Positions 25,032 through 33,928 of a stretch of 64,000 nt of DNA are shown here, piece after piece. Under the pieces are notes generated by a model. It ran no database searches. It saw only the letters and a program-made list of their open reading frames with translations, and was not told the origin of the DNA. The stretch is from Hymenobacter polaris (lineage in GTDB: Bacteria; Bacteroidota; Bacteroidia; Cytophagales; Hymenobacteraceae). The stretch lies in contig NZ_JABBGH010000003.1 of NCBI RefSeq assembly GCF_012927305.1, positions 372,001-436,000 on the forward strand, given 5' to 3'. Made by a program: the position numbers and the translations under genes. Each line of letters begins with the position of its first letter. Position 1 is the stretch's first letter.

Positions 25032-25613
25032 ATGCCTACCCGCTTCTCGCCGTACCTCCTGCTTCTGGCCTTCGGGCTGGGCCTAGGGGCCTGCTCGTCG
25101 TCCGAAAACTACACCCGCACCGATAGCCGGCCGGGCCTCGACCTGAGCCGCTACCACACCTACAACTTCATGGATGCGGTAGCCCGCAACGACTCGGCTT
25201 TTCAAAGCTCGGGCTCCAACATCTTCGACCTCAAGCGCTCAGTGACGCGCCAGATGGAGCTACGCGGCTTTCGGCTGGCGCCCAACCCTGACTTGTGGGT
25301 GAACATTGGCATGACGAACGAGCAGCGCACCCAAACCCGCGAAACCAACTTGGTGTCGGACCCGGCACCGGCTTACATCGGCCAGCGTAACTACCATTGG
25401 CATGCCACCAACGTGCCGGTAGGCACCTACCAGCAGGGCACCGCCACCATCGACCTGGTAGATGCCGCCCGCAAGGAATTGCTCTGGCAGGGCGTCACTA
25501 CCAGCATCCTCTCCAATAATCCCAGCCGCGCTTCCAAGTCCATCGACAAGGGCGTGGCCGAGGTGTTTGCCAAGTTGCCGGTGGCTAGCGGCCCAGTGCC
25601 GAGCGGTCAATAA
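25032..25613 (+). CDS. DUF4136 lipoprotein
   Basis: 193 residues. Lipobox LGLGAC with Cys21, then a DUF4136 domain: DLSRYHTYNFMD, the helix NIFDLKRSVTRQMELRGF, and the strand LWVNIGMTNEQRTQT...TATIDLVDAARKELLWQGV. DUF4136 lipoproteins are common in Bacteroidota envelopes with unknown role. ATG 25032 starts the signal. The last 29 bases overlap the 3' end of the convergent Gfo/Idh/MocA gene. Confidence 0.88.
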   Translation: MPTRFSPYLLLLAFGLGLGACSSSENYTRTDSRPGLDLSRYHTYNFMDAVARNDSAFQSSGSNIFDLKRSVTRQMELRGFRLAPNPDLWVNIGMTNEQRTQTRETNLVSDPAPAYIGQRNYHWHATNVPVGTYQQGTATIDLVDAARKELLWQGVTTSILSNNPSRASKSIDKGVAEVFAKLPVASGPVPSGQ

Positions 25614-26745
25614 GCTGCACCACGTCCTTGGTTGAAACCGCCTGGCCGGTGGCGGCGGCGCGGTAAATGGCTTCCAGCAGCTGCACGTCGCGCAGGCCCA
25701 TCTCGCCGGGCACGCGGGTGGGCTTGTTTTGCAGGATGCACTGGGCAAAGTCGTCCATCTGGGCGGCCTGCTGGTTAATATTGGGCAGGTCGAGCTTGCC
25801 ATCACCGGCGCTGGTGCGGCCAGCCAGCCCACCGTAGCCAAAGGCCGGCTCCAACTCAAACCAGCCGCTGGGCGTTTCTGCCCGCAGGCGGCCCTGCATA
25901 TTTTCGGTGTAGCTGGTGCGGCAGTCGGCCACCGAGTTGTCGGCAAAGCGCATCTGCCAGCTCAGCGCCGCCTCCACGTCCTGAAACAGTTGGGGATTAG
26001 GGTTGGGGCCAAACTTGGCCGTGACCGAAACCGGCACCTGGCCCTTGGTATAGAGGCAGCCCTGCACGCAGTAAATACCCATGTCCATGAGCGGGCCGCC
26101 GCCACTCAGCTTTTTCTGCACGCGCCAGGGCGTGCTGCCGGCCCCAAACTTGAAGCCGTTGTCGGCCGCCAGATGCCGAATGGCGCCGTAGGCCTGTTGC
26201 TGCCCCAGGCGCATCATGGCCTGGTTGTGGGGCTCGAAGTGCAGGCGGTAGCCCACGCTCAGCTGCTTGCCCGCCCGCTGGCAGGCCGCAATCATGCGGC
26301 GACAATCGGCCACGGAGGTAGCCATCGGCTTTTCGCAGATGACGTGCTTACCCGCCTGGGCCGCGCGCACCACGTACTCGGCGTGCAAGGCATTGGGCAG
26401 CACCACGTACACGATGTCAATATCGGGGTTGTCGACCAGGCGGTCGAAGGTTTGGTAGTCGTAGCAGTTCTTGGCTGGCAAGCCGTACTGCTGCTGCCAC
26501 CGCTGGACCTTGGCGGGCGAGCCCGTGACGACGCCCGCCAGCCGGCAGTGCTGGGTTTGCTGCAAGGCCGGGGCCAGCTGGCCGGTGCTGTAGTTGCCTA
26601 GGCCCACCAGCGCAATACCCAGTTTGCGGTCGGCCAGCGGGGCCGCCCAGGCGGCGGGGGCCACCAGCGCCGCGCCCGCCCCTAGGGCCAGCTGGCGCGC
26701 AAAAGTCCGACGGGAGGGCAGCAGCGGGGAGGTTTTCATTTTCAT
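25585..26745 (-). CDS. Gfo/Idh/MocA family oxidoreductase with Tat signal
   Basis: 386 residues. Twin-arginine signal SRRTFARQLALGAGAALVAPAAWA, so the folded, cofactor-loaded protein is exported, as for glucose-fructose oxidoreductase. Rossmann NAD(P) site IALVGLGNYSTGQL, then the family EKP motif (HVICEKPMAT) and GYRLHFEPHNQAMMRL. C-terminal substrate domain complete. Substrate is probably a sugar or inositol derivative; unknown. Its 3' end overlaps the DUF4136 gene on the other strand. Confidence 0.9.
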   Translation of the reverse strand: MKMKTSPLLPSRRTFARQLALGAGAALVAPAAWAAPLADRKLGIALVGLGNYSTGQLAPALQQTQHCRLAGVVTGSPAKVQRWQQQYGLPAKNCYDYQTFDRLVDNPDIDIVYVVLPNALHAEYVVRAAQAGKHVICEKPMATSVADCRRMIAACQRAGKQLSVGYRLHFEPHNQAMMRLGQQQAYGAIRHLAADNGFKFGAGSTPWRVQKKLSGGGPLMDMGIYCVQGCLYTKGQVPVSVTAKFGPNPNPQLFQDVEAALSWQMRFADNSVADCRTSYTENMQGRLRAETPSGWFELEPAFGYGGLAGRTSAGDGKLDLPNINQQAAQMDDFAQCILQNKPTRVPGEMGLRDVQLLEAIYRAAATGQAVSTKDVVQLIDRSALGR

Positions 26746-27293
26746 AAAGAAGGGGAAAAGGAAAGTAAGGCAGGCGCGGTAGGCTGCCAGGTAATTGCTT
26801 ACGTGCTAAGCCTAGCTAAGGCTAACCAGCAGTAGCCCAGCTAACCTCGGCTGCCAGGTGCCACCGTGCCGCCGTTTCCCGGCGGGGGCGCCTGCACCGC
26901 CGCGCTTTGCCCGCGCTCCTTGCCGGGTGGTACTCCTTTGGCCGGGCGTCTATACTGGCTGCAATAGCCTACGCGCCGCGCCCTGAGCGCCGGCTTACTC
27001 CGCAACTGCTGGCAACTGGTGGGCCCGTCTGGCGCCCTCTAATTAATCCTGTTTTTCAACAGCATTTTTTAAATATTAATTGTACTTTATAAAAAAAGGT
27101 TCGAGGGTATAGGTGCGTAAGTATGCCATGTACATTACATTAGCGATAAAACAGGCTTTGTAAAAATTTAATATTTTATAATTTACAGGATATCTATGAA
27201 AAGTATTAATTCTTGACCGAGGGAATTGAATAACGATACCAGATAACTAAAATTTTTTGATGCACGTGCGCAAATCCTCTTGTCCTGCTATTT
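26746..27293. other. Intergenic region, AT-rich in its second half
   Basis: No supported gene. From about 27040 to 27290 the sequence is AT-rich (A/T runs, ATATTTTATAATTTAC), in sharp contrast with both flanks, and likely holds the promoter and leader of the T9SS esterase. No exact TAnnTTTG element was found there. Confidence 0.5.
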
Positions 27294-28799
27294 ATGAAAA
27301 AGTCTCTAGCCATTACTAATCAAGAGTATACCAAAGCCCAACGCTTTGCCTACCGGGTGCTACGCCAGCTGCCGGCCCTGCTAGTAGTCGCCTTCACGGT
27401 CCGCGCCCAGCTGCCAGCGGCTAGCCCCCGCGCCGTTGCTCCCGCCCCCGCTGCTCCTGCAGTCGCCTCAGCCAAGGTCAACTCCTTCAGCTCTACGGCT
27501 CCGGTTGCTACCGCTGGCGCAACCCTAGGCACTACGCCACTCGACACAAATACGCCCGGCTATAATCCGCCCGCCGCAAAGACCAGTGTGGATGGCAAGC
27601 TGCTGGTTTACTGCCTCGGCGATAGCCGCACGGCTGGTCCTTACCAGGTTAGTCCGTGGCCGCAGTCTTCCCAAGCGCTGCTCAACCAAGGAATGGGCAA
27701 GGGGCACTACGTGGTGACCAACGCGGGCGTAAGCGGGCGCATGACGGGCTACGACCTCGCCGTAAATGGCGCGACGGTTACCGGGGCGCTCTCGGCCGTT
27801 GACGCAACCATGGGTGACAAAGCCCAAAAAAATACCTATTACCGCTCAATTGTCGTGTATCAGCACGGCGTGAACGACCCTGGCACCGACCCGCAGCACG
27901 CTACCTACCCAACTTCCCTGGCCAACGTGCGCCAGGCAGTGGCCAAAATCGTAGCCGATGGTTTCGACGGGGTGTTTCTGGTAAATGAGCCCCAGAGCTA
28001 CGTGCGGACGAACCATCCAGAATTCTTCGGTGGCTACAATAGTGGGCTCGACGATATGGTGGGCACGGTGCCGGGCGTGTTGGGTGTCATCGACCTCAAT
28101 ACGCTGGCCAGCATTCAGAACATGAGCGACCGCAACGTGTCTGGTGATGGGCTGCATTTTACCGATGCGGCCAACGCCAACCTGATTGCACCATTCGTGG
28201 CGGGCTACGTCAATAAGTACGCGGCCTCCGTGGGTATTCCTACCTCGGCCCAGGCGCTGCCGCTGCCAGTGGAACTGGTCGCCTTCACGGCCCAGGAGGC
28301 GGGCCCTGCGGCCGTGCGCCTGGCCTGGACCACCGCCTCGGAGCAGCACGCCGACCACTTCGAGGCCGAGCGCAGCGTTGATGGCATCGCATTCATTCGG
28401 ATTGGGGCGGCGGCGGCCGCCGGCAGCAGCAGCAGCACCCGCAACTACAGCCTGCTGGATGCCAGCCTACCGGTAGGCTCGGGCCAACTCTACTACCGCC
28501 TGCGGCAGGTAGACGCCGATGGCAGCTTCCGCTATTCGCCCGTGCGGACCGTAACGTCAGTTAGCCAAACGGGGGCAATGCTAATGGACCTGTACCCGAA
28601 CCCCACGCGCGCGCAAACGACGCTCATCGGCGCCTTACCCGGCCAGCCGGTGCAGGTGCTCGATGCGCTTGGCCGCCCGGTAGCCACGGCCCTGGCCGAT
28701 GCCACGGGTACCGCCAGCCTAGTGCTGCCGGCTACTCTGCCCACGGGGGTATACGCAGTGCGCGCCGGCACCCGGGCCCTGCGCCTGACGGTGGAGTAG
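27294..28799 (+). CDS. Secreted SGNH/GDSL hydrolase with T9SS sorting domain
   Basis: 501-residue exported esterase. Basic N-terminus and hydrophobic signal ending VRAQ, an Ala/Pro linker, then the SGNH domain: block I CLGDSRTAG (catalytic Ser), block II NAGVSGR (Gly), block III YQHGVNDPG (Asn) and block V GDGLHFTD (Asp/His). After it lies a fibronectin-like stretch (ELVAFTAQEAGPAAVRLAWTTASEQHADHFEVER type, common before T9SS tails) and a C-terminal T9SS type A domain (LYPNPTRAQTTL ... LPTGVYAVRAG ... LRLTVE). So it is exported by Sec, crosses the outer membrane by T9SS and is probably surface-attached or released. Substrate probably an acetylated polysaccharide; unproven. Confidence 0.9.
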   Translation: MKKSLAITNQEYTKAQRFAYRVLRQLPALLVVAFTVRAQLPAASPRAVAPAPAAPAVASAKVNSFSSTAPVATAGATLGTTPLDTNTPGYNPPAAKTSVDGKLLVYCLGDSRTAGPYQVSPWPQSSQALLNQGMGKGHYVVTNAGVSGRMTGYDLAVNGATVTGALSAVDATMGDKAQKNTYYRSIVVYQHGVNDPGTDPQHATYPTSLANVRQAVAKIVADGFDGVFLVNEPQSYVRTNHPEFFGGYNSGLDDMVGTVPGVLGVIDLNTLASIQNMSDRNVSGDGLHFTDAANANLIAPFVAGYVNKYAASVGIPTSAQALPLPVELVAFTAQEAGPAAVRLAWTTASEQHADHFEAERSVDGIAFIRIGAAAAAGSSSSTRNYSLLDASLPVGSGQLYYRLRQVDADGSFRYSPVRTVTSVSQTGAMLMDLYPNPTRAQTTLIGALPGQPVQVLDALGRPVATALADATGTASLVLPATLPTGVYAVRAGTRALRLTVE

Positions 28800-28958
28800 C
28801 TGCGTAGCCGACGCGCACGAGGCAAGCCCTTTATCTCCTAGGGGCTCTTGGCCGGGTGCAACAACAGCGCGCAGCATAAGGGTGCTGGCCAGTCGTTGGG
28901 CCGAGGCCGCTGCCAGGGGCTTTCTGAAAACGCCGCGCCTGGCTGCCAGCCAAGCGCG

Positions 28959-29990
28959 CTACGCTGCAAACCAGGCGGCTAGCCGGCGCTTGAAGGCAGG
29001 GCCGTCCCAGTCGTTGACCTGAAAGCGGCCCAGCTTATGCGGGGCCGCGCTGGTAGTGACCAGGCGCCCCTCGGTGGTGAAGGCCGCTCGAAAACCTAGC
29101 TGAGCGGCTAGGGCGGCGGTTTCCTCGTTGTAGCTGCCATAGGGGTAGGCCAGCAGTTCTATGGGCTGGCTACTAGCTGCCCGTAGCGCCTGCCGGCCCG
29201 CTGCCAACTCCTGCGCCTGCACGGGGGCGGGGTGGCTGGCCAGGGCCGGATGCGTGGCGGTATGGGCGCCAAGCGTGAAGAGCGGATTTGCGTTTAGCTC
29301 CCGCAGCTGGCACTCCGCGAGGCTTTGGTAGGCTGGCCGCGCGCTAGCTGCCAGGCTTGCCCAGTTTCGCAGCTGCTGTAGCACTAGCTGCTGGGTTGGC
29401 GCGGGCAGCGGTCGCAGCTGCTGCCACAACTGATAAAACAAGGCTGCCCGCCGGGTCGGCGGGGCCACCTCACCGGCTCGCCAAAGCTGATGCTGCCGCC
29501 GCAGCGCTGGGGTCAGCAGCTGCTCGCCTTGCAAATCGGCGGCTAGGTGGGGGAGGGCGCCGGGTAGGGCAAGCGCAAGCGACGCCGGCAAGCGCTCCGA
29601 AAGCAGCAGGATGCCCGCCAGCTCATCCCACCAAAACTCTTCGGCTAGCCCTACGTTGCCGGAGACGATGAAAAAAGTGGCTGGCAATTGATAATGGGTT
29701 AGTAAGGGGCTGGCAGTGGTGTAGTTATCCAAGTAACCGTCGTCGAAGGTAATGGCGATGCTTCTTCTTGGTAACGTGCGAGTGCGTAGCCGCTCCACCA
29801 GCTCCGAAGCTGAAATAACGGTTCCCAGTTGCTTTAACACCCGTAACTGCTGCTCGAAATGCGCCGGCGATACGGCTAGGTCCCAGATGTCGGTATCGGG
29901 CTCGGCTACCCGGTGGTACATCAGCACCAGGGCCCTAGGCTTAGTATAGCGCCGGACCAGTTGCGCGTAGCTCCTAATCCAGCGGCGCAT
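28959..29990 (-). CDS. Polysaccharide deacetylase (NodB/CE4-like)
   Basis: 343 residues. Metal-dependent deacetylase motifs: ALVLMYHRVAE, motif 1 TFDDGYLDNY (catalytic and metal Asp), motif 2 LGAHTATHPAL (metal-binding His pair H-x3-H) and AYPYGSYNEET. No signal peptide, so probably cytoplasmic or peripheral. It is the last gene of the polysaccharide export operon; its start overlaps the 3' end of the glycosyltransferase-methyltransferase gene by 17 bases. Likely modifies the exported glycan or its precursor. Confidence 0.9.
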   Translation of the reverse strand: MRRWIRSYAQLVRRYTKPRALVLMYHRVAEPDTDIWDLAVSPAHFEQQLRVLKQLGTVISASELVERLRTRTLPRRSIAITFDDGYLDNYTTASPLLTHYQLPATFFIVSGNVGLAEEFWWDELAGILLLSERLPASLALALPGALPHLAADLQGEQLLTPALRRQHQLWRAGEVAPPTRRAALFYQLWQQLRPLPAPTQQLVLQQLRNWASLAASARPAYQSLAECQLRELNANPLFTLGAHTATHPALASHPAPVQAQELAAGRQALRAASSQPIELLAYPYGSYNEETAALAAQLGFRAAFTTEGRLVTTSAAPHKLGRFQVNDWDGPAFKRRLAAWFAA

Positions 29991-31635
29991 GCTTGACGGC
30001 TTTTACCGCGTTGATGACTTGAAACTGCGGGTCGTAGTAAGCGAGGCTCGCCCGGTCGATTTCGGGCAGCCCCAGGCCATAGAGGTAGGCCGTGGCCACG
30101 CGCACGTTGCCAAATGAGGAAATCTCCACGTCACCCGCCGGAAACGTCTCTGCCAGCAAGCGTTCCAGGGCCGTATCAGTGAAGGTCCAGTACCAGGTTT
30201 TCTTCCACTCGCCCCGGTCGATGGGCGTAAGGCCCGGCACCGTGAGCAGCAGGGTGCCCCCCGGCTTCAGAATGCGGTAGCACGTTTGGAGCGCGCTTTT
30301 AAAGTCATAAATCAGGTGCAGCGTTTGGGTAAGCACCAGGCAATCGAAGGTATTGTCGGGGATGTGCGGCGCGGCGCTTAGGTCGCCTACCAGCGTGGCC
30401 TGCGGGTTGGTAGCATCCACGTGCAGCACGTCGCTCTGGCTGACGGCGGGCCCGCCATACTGCAAAGTGTACGCGTTATCGCCGATTTCCAATACCCGGC
30501 CCCGAATGCTAGCTGCCTCCTTCAACAGAAAATTTTCAATGTAGTAGCGGTCTATCGGCCCACCCCGGTCGTACCCAAATTCGTTGCTGAGGGGGGCTAG
30601 GCGCCAAAAGTCGCCGAGGGCAACTTGACCCACGGCGGGCGTCCAGTCGCCAAGCCGACCTTGATAATGCAGCCAGCGCTTGCCCGCAGTAGGCAGCAGT
30701 TTCTTGAGTAGTTTCTTAAGCATAGCTTTGGGTTGCTTTAACAAGCGCGGCAAGGCGTACCCTAGCGAGTACCGAAGCGCCGTGTAGGGCGCAGCCTTCA
30801 GAAAGAGCGCCAGCGCGGGGGAGAAAAGTGGGAGGGAGCCTGGAAGAAATTTAAACTCTTTGCCACCAGTATAATATGTATGCCAAAAGTGAATGCCTCG
30901 GTAGTATGCCTCCAGCTCGGCAGGCCCCCGCAGGTGCTCGCGCTGCCGGCCCAGTACTTTCAGCGCACCTGCTAGCATGGGCTGGGCACTAGCCGACATA
31001 GCTGCCGCGTGAATGCGGTAGGCAGCCAGCTGCTGACTGTGCTGCACAATAGGATGGTGCCGAGTAATATTGAGGTACAAGTCGTAGTCCTCGCAGTTGA
31101 GTAGCGAAGGGTCGTACTCAAACTCTGCCAATGCCCAGCGGGTAAACATAACCGCCGCAATCATGGCGATGTAATTGCCCCGGCTTAGCAGCGCCTGGTA
31201 AGGGTGGGCTGGTAGTACGGCGCCTTCCGCCTTCGCAGGCTGCCCATCACTATAAAACCGGGTATGCGCGCCCACCACAAAAGCTGCCTGCGGATGCTGC
31301 TGCAAGTGCCGCACGTTGCTAGCCAGCGCCTCCGGAAACAGCCAATCATCCGCATCTAGAAATACCAGGTAGGTGCCCTGGCTGTGCTGGATGCCCGTAT
31401 TGCGGGCGGCCGAAAGGCCCTGATTTGGCTGGTAAACGTACTTGACCGCGGGATAATGAGCAGCGATTTCCGACGTATTATCGGTCGAGCCATCGTCTAT
31501 TACCAAGATTTCTTTGGCAGGGTAAGTCTGGTTCGCGGCGCTTTCGATAGCTTCCGCCAGAAAATGCCCATAGTTATAGCACGGGATAATAATAGAAACT
31601 AACGGATATGCTCGGGATGACGTAGCGGATTCCAT
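29974..31635 (-). CDS. Fusion of GT2 glycosyltransferase and SAM methyltransferase
   Basis: 553 residues, two enzymes in one chain. Residues about 13-240: GT-A family 2 glycosyltransferase (VSIIIPCYNYGHFLAEAI, VIDDGSTDNT, DADDW as the metal motif). Linker of basic helices (LLKKLLKKLLP). Residues about 370-500: class I methyltransferase (RGRVLEIGDNAYTLQYGG, HVDATN, FDCLVLTQTLHLIYD, CYRILKPGGTLLLTVPG). ATG 31635 preferred; five extra residues are possible from 31650. In ABC-dependent O-antigen systems a methyltransferase can cap the growing chain, and the Wzt C-terminal domain then recognises the cap. The neighbouring Wzt here has such a domain, so a capping role is attractive but inferred. Confidence 0.88.
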   Translation of the reverse strand: MESATSSRAYPLVSIIIPCYNYGHFLAEAIESAANQTYPAKEILVIDDGSTDNTSEIAAHYPAVKYVYQPNQGLSAARNTGIQHSQGTYLVFLDADDWLFPEALASNVRHLQQHPQAAFVVGAHTRFYSDGQPAKAEGAVLPAHPYQALLSRGNYIAMIAAVMFTRWALAEFEYDPSLLNCEDYDLYLNITRHHPIVQHSQQLAAYRIHAAAMSASAQPMLAGALKVLGRQREHLRGPAELEAYYRGIHFWHTYYTGGKEFKFLPGSLPLFSPALALFLKAAPYTALRYSLGYALPRLLKQPKAMLKKLLKKLLPTAGKRWLHYQGRLGDWTPAVGQVALGDFWRLAPLSNEFGYDRGGPIDRYYIENFLLKEAASIRGRVLEIGDNAYTLQYGGPAVSQSDVLHVDATNPQATLVGDLSAAPHIPDNTFDCLVLTQTLHLIYDFKSALQTCYRILKPGGTLLLTVPGLTPIDRGEWKKTWYWTFTDTALERLLAETFPAGDVEISSFGNVRVATAYLYGLGLPEIDRASLAYYDPQFQVINAVKAVKHAPLD

Positions 31636-31715
31636 TAGAAAAATAAGCAATTAGGGTAAGGAATAGCGATAGGGAAGCGCGCTACCCAAGGCTATTCCTT
31701 TTCGGCTATTTACAG

Positions 31716-32993
31716 TTAGTAAACAGCGGTTTCAACTTGGGTGAGCTGGAAGGGGAACAATGGGCGCACGGCCCCCCACCATTTGCCATACCACTTAATT
31801 TCGCCCCGGTAGTCCTCCAGCTCAAAGGAGAGGCAGTTCTCGTAATCGTAGAGCGGCGTGTTCGTGTCCTTCACCACGAAGAGCGAGACGTAATAAGCCC
31901 CGTCGTTCAGGAAATTCCCCGGAATAGTGCACTCCCCGCTTACTACCCCCGAATGGCAAACAACCGCCGCCGATGGCACATCAAAAATGCACTCCCCGCT
32001 GCTGGAGAATAGCACCAGATTGGTGCTGAGTAAAACGTCGTCGGTCTGGTTCCAAAATTCGAACTGCACCGTAAGCGGCGTCCGTATGTCGAGTACCTCG
32101 TCGGGCGCGGCCAGCTGCGGCACCAGCGCCACTTTCTTGAAGCGAATGAAGTCGTTGCCAGGAGCGCCAGCGGGCGTGTTCCAGCTCTGATGCAGGTTTG
32201 ACTGCTGCGTATCGGCCAGGTACTGATTGACCACTTGCGATGCTTCCCCAATGGCTTTCATCTTACCATTTTGCAGCCATATACCTTTGGTGCACAAATT
32301 GGTAATGGCCTGCATGCTGTGGCTGACGAATAAAATAGTGCGGCCGGTATTCTGCGAAACTTCCCGCATCTTTCCTAGGCACTTTTTCTGAAATTCGGCG
32401 TCACCCACCGCCAGCACTTCGTCCAGAATCAGAATATCGGGCTCGAGGTGCGCCGCCACTGCGAAGGCCAGGCGCACGTACATGCCCGACGAATAGCGCT
32501 TGACGGGCGTATCGAGAAATTTTTCGATGCCCGAAAACGCTACGATTTCGTCAAACCGCGCCCGAATTTCTTGCTTGCTCATGCCCAGGATGTAGCCGCT
32601 CAGGAAAATATTTTCGCGGCCCGTCAGCTCGGCCTGAAACCCCGTGCCAACCTCTAGCAGGCTGCTAACGCGGCCCCGACCGCGCACCACCCCGTGCGTG
32701 GGGCGCACAATGCGGGACACAATTTTGAGCAAGGTCGATTTGCCCGCCCCGTTGTTGCCGACCAGTCCCCACACCTCGCCCTGCTGCACTTCAAAACTGA
32801 TATCTTGCAGGGCCCACAGGCTTTGGCCAGAATTTCTGGCGGAGGTCGAATCCAGTTGGAAGTACGGGTCGGCTTTTTTGCGCACGGCCATCGTCCACCA
32901 GCGCTGCATATCCTGGCGCAGCGAGCCCGTGCCGATGGTACCTAGCCGGTAGAGCTTCGACAAATGCTCAATTTGAATAGCGGTAGCTGCCAT
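31716..32993 (-). CDS. wzt: Polysaccharide ABC exporter ATPase Wzt/TagH-like
   Basis: 425 residues. N-terminal ATPase: Walker A GNNGAGKST, Q-loop, signature YSSGMYVRLAFA, Walker B ILILDEVLAVGD and H-loop FVSHSMQAI, the pattern of polysaccharide exporters. Residues from about 275 form an extra beta-sandwich typical of the Wzt C-terminal carbohydrate-binding domain (FIRFKKVALVPQ, TPLTVQFEFWNQTDDV, GAYYVSLFV). That domain selects finished, terminally modified glycans. Starts 6 bases after the permease stop, so both are in one operon. Confidence 0.93.
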   Translation of the reverse strand: MAATAIQIEHLSKLYRLGTIGTGSLRQDMQRWWTMAVRKKADPYFQLDSTSARNSGQSLWALQDISFEVQQGEVWGLVGNNGAGKSTLLKIVSRIVRPTHGVVRGRGRVSSLLEVGTGFQAELTGRENIFLSGYILGMSKQEIRARFDEIVAFSGIEKFLDTPVKRYSSGMYVRLAFAVAAHLEPDILILDEVLAVGDAEFQKKCLGKMREVSQNTGRTILFVSHSMQAITNLCTKGIWLQNGKMKAIGEASQVVNQYLADTQQSNLHQSWNTPAGAPGNDFIRFKKVALVPQLAAPDEVLDIRTPLTVQFEFWNQTDDVLLSTNLVLFSSSGECIFDVPSAAVVCHSGVVSGECTIPGNFLNDGAYYVSLFVVKDTNTPLYDYENCLSFELEDYRGEIKWYGKWWGAVRPLFPFQLTQVETAVY

Positions 32994-32999
32994 AAGCCG

Positions 33000-33890
33000 T
33001 TATACCACGTCCATGAGCTTGTCGCCCTGTTTGTTAAAAGTCATTACCGAAACTACAAAAAGGAGTAGCGTAAAGCCCAGGCTATACAGCACCTGCCCGG
33101 CCGTCACGAGGCCCTGCCCGAGCAAGGCCCACCGAAACAATTCGAACAGCGGCGTGAGCGGGTTCAGCTCCGTGAGCCAGCGCCATTTAGGGGCCACGTG
33201 CTGCATTGGGTAAATGACGGGCGTAAGGAACATGAGTAGCCGCGTGCCCAGGCCCACTAAAAACTTGATGTCGCGGTACTTGCCGGTGAGCACCGAAAAT
33301 AACAGGCCTAGGGCAATGCTTTGGATGCTCACCAGCCCAACAGCCAGCAGCGCCAGCGGCAGCCTCTCCGGCATGGGAGCAGCCCAGCCAGCAAACAGCC
33401 AGTAATAAAGCAGCAGGAGCAGTAGGCTGCCGAACTGGATGCCAAAGCTAAGGAGGAAGCTCGCCAGCCGGGCGCCGGGTATAAGCAGCCGGGGGAAGTA
33501 TACTTTGCTGAAAATGTGGGCATTCTCGCTGAAGGTAGCGGAGGTGCCTAGGAAAGAATCATTAAAGAGGTTCCAGAGCACGATGCCAGCCAGGTAGAAT
33601 AGCACCGGCGGCACGCTACCCGTCGAAATCCCGATTACTTTGCCAAAGACCAGCACGTAAGTAATCACGGTCATCAGCGGCTGAACCAGCATCCACAAAG
33701 GTCCGAGCAGGGTTTGCTGGTAGCCCAGCAAAAAATCGCGCCGTACCAAGCCTATCAGCAAATGCCGGTACGACCAATACTCGGCGAGGCCGGCTCCCCA
33801 CCAACTGGTTTGCGGCCGAATTTCCCAATCCCACTTCGCGGCAGGCGTAGCCGCGGCCGGTGGGCGATAACTCTCAAGTGGTGCTTGCAT
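33000..33890 (-). CDS. wzm: Polysaccharide ABC exporter permease Wzm/TagG-like
   Basis: 296 residues with the ABC-2 permease layout: N-terminal amphipathic segment, then six membrane helices (YQQTLLGPLWMLVQPLMTVITYVLVFGKVIG, LFYLAGIVLWNLF, and so on). Motifs RDFLLGYQQTLLGPLW and a periplasmic re-entrant end (LNPLTPLFELFRWALLG) are typical of O-antigen and teichoic-acid exporters. With Wzt it forms the inner-membrane channel for undecaprenyl-linked polysaccharide. Upstream glycosyltransferase is 38 bases away. Confidence 0.93.
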   Translation of the reverse strand: MQAPLESYRPPAAATPAAKWDWEIRPQTSWWGAGLAEYWSYRHLLIGLVRRDFLLGYQQTLLGPLWMLVQPLMTVITYVLVFGKVIGISTGSVPPVLFYLAGIVLWNLFNDSFLGTSATFSENAHIFSKVYFPRLLIPGARLASFLLSFGIQFGSLLLLLLYYWLFAGWAAPMPERLPLALLAVGLVSIQSIALGLLFSVLTGKYRDIKFLVGLGTRLLMFLTPVIYPMQHVAPKWRWLTELNPLTPLFELFRWALLGQGLVTAGQVLYSLGFTLLLFVVSVMTFNKQGDKLMDVV

Positions 33891-33928
33891 AAACTAAGCT
33901 GGGCTGTACCAATGCAGTAACTTATTGA

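Noticed and set aside
26907..27092. 61-residue frame in the 26.7-27.3 kb gap
   Set aside because: No signal, family pattern or coding bias; likely chance.
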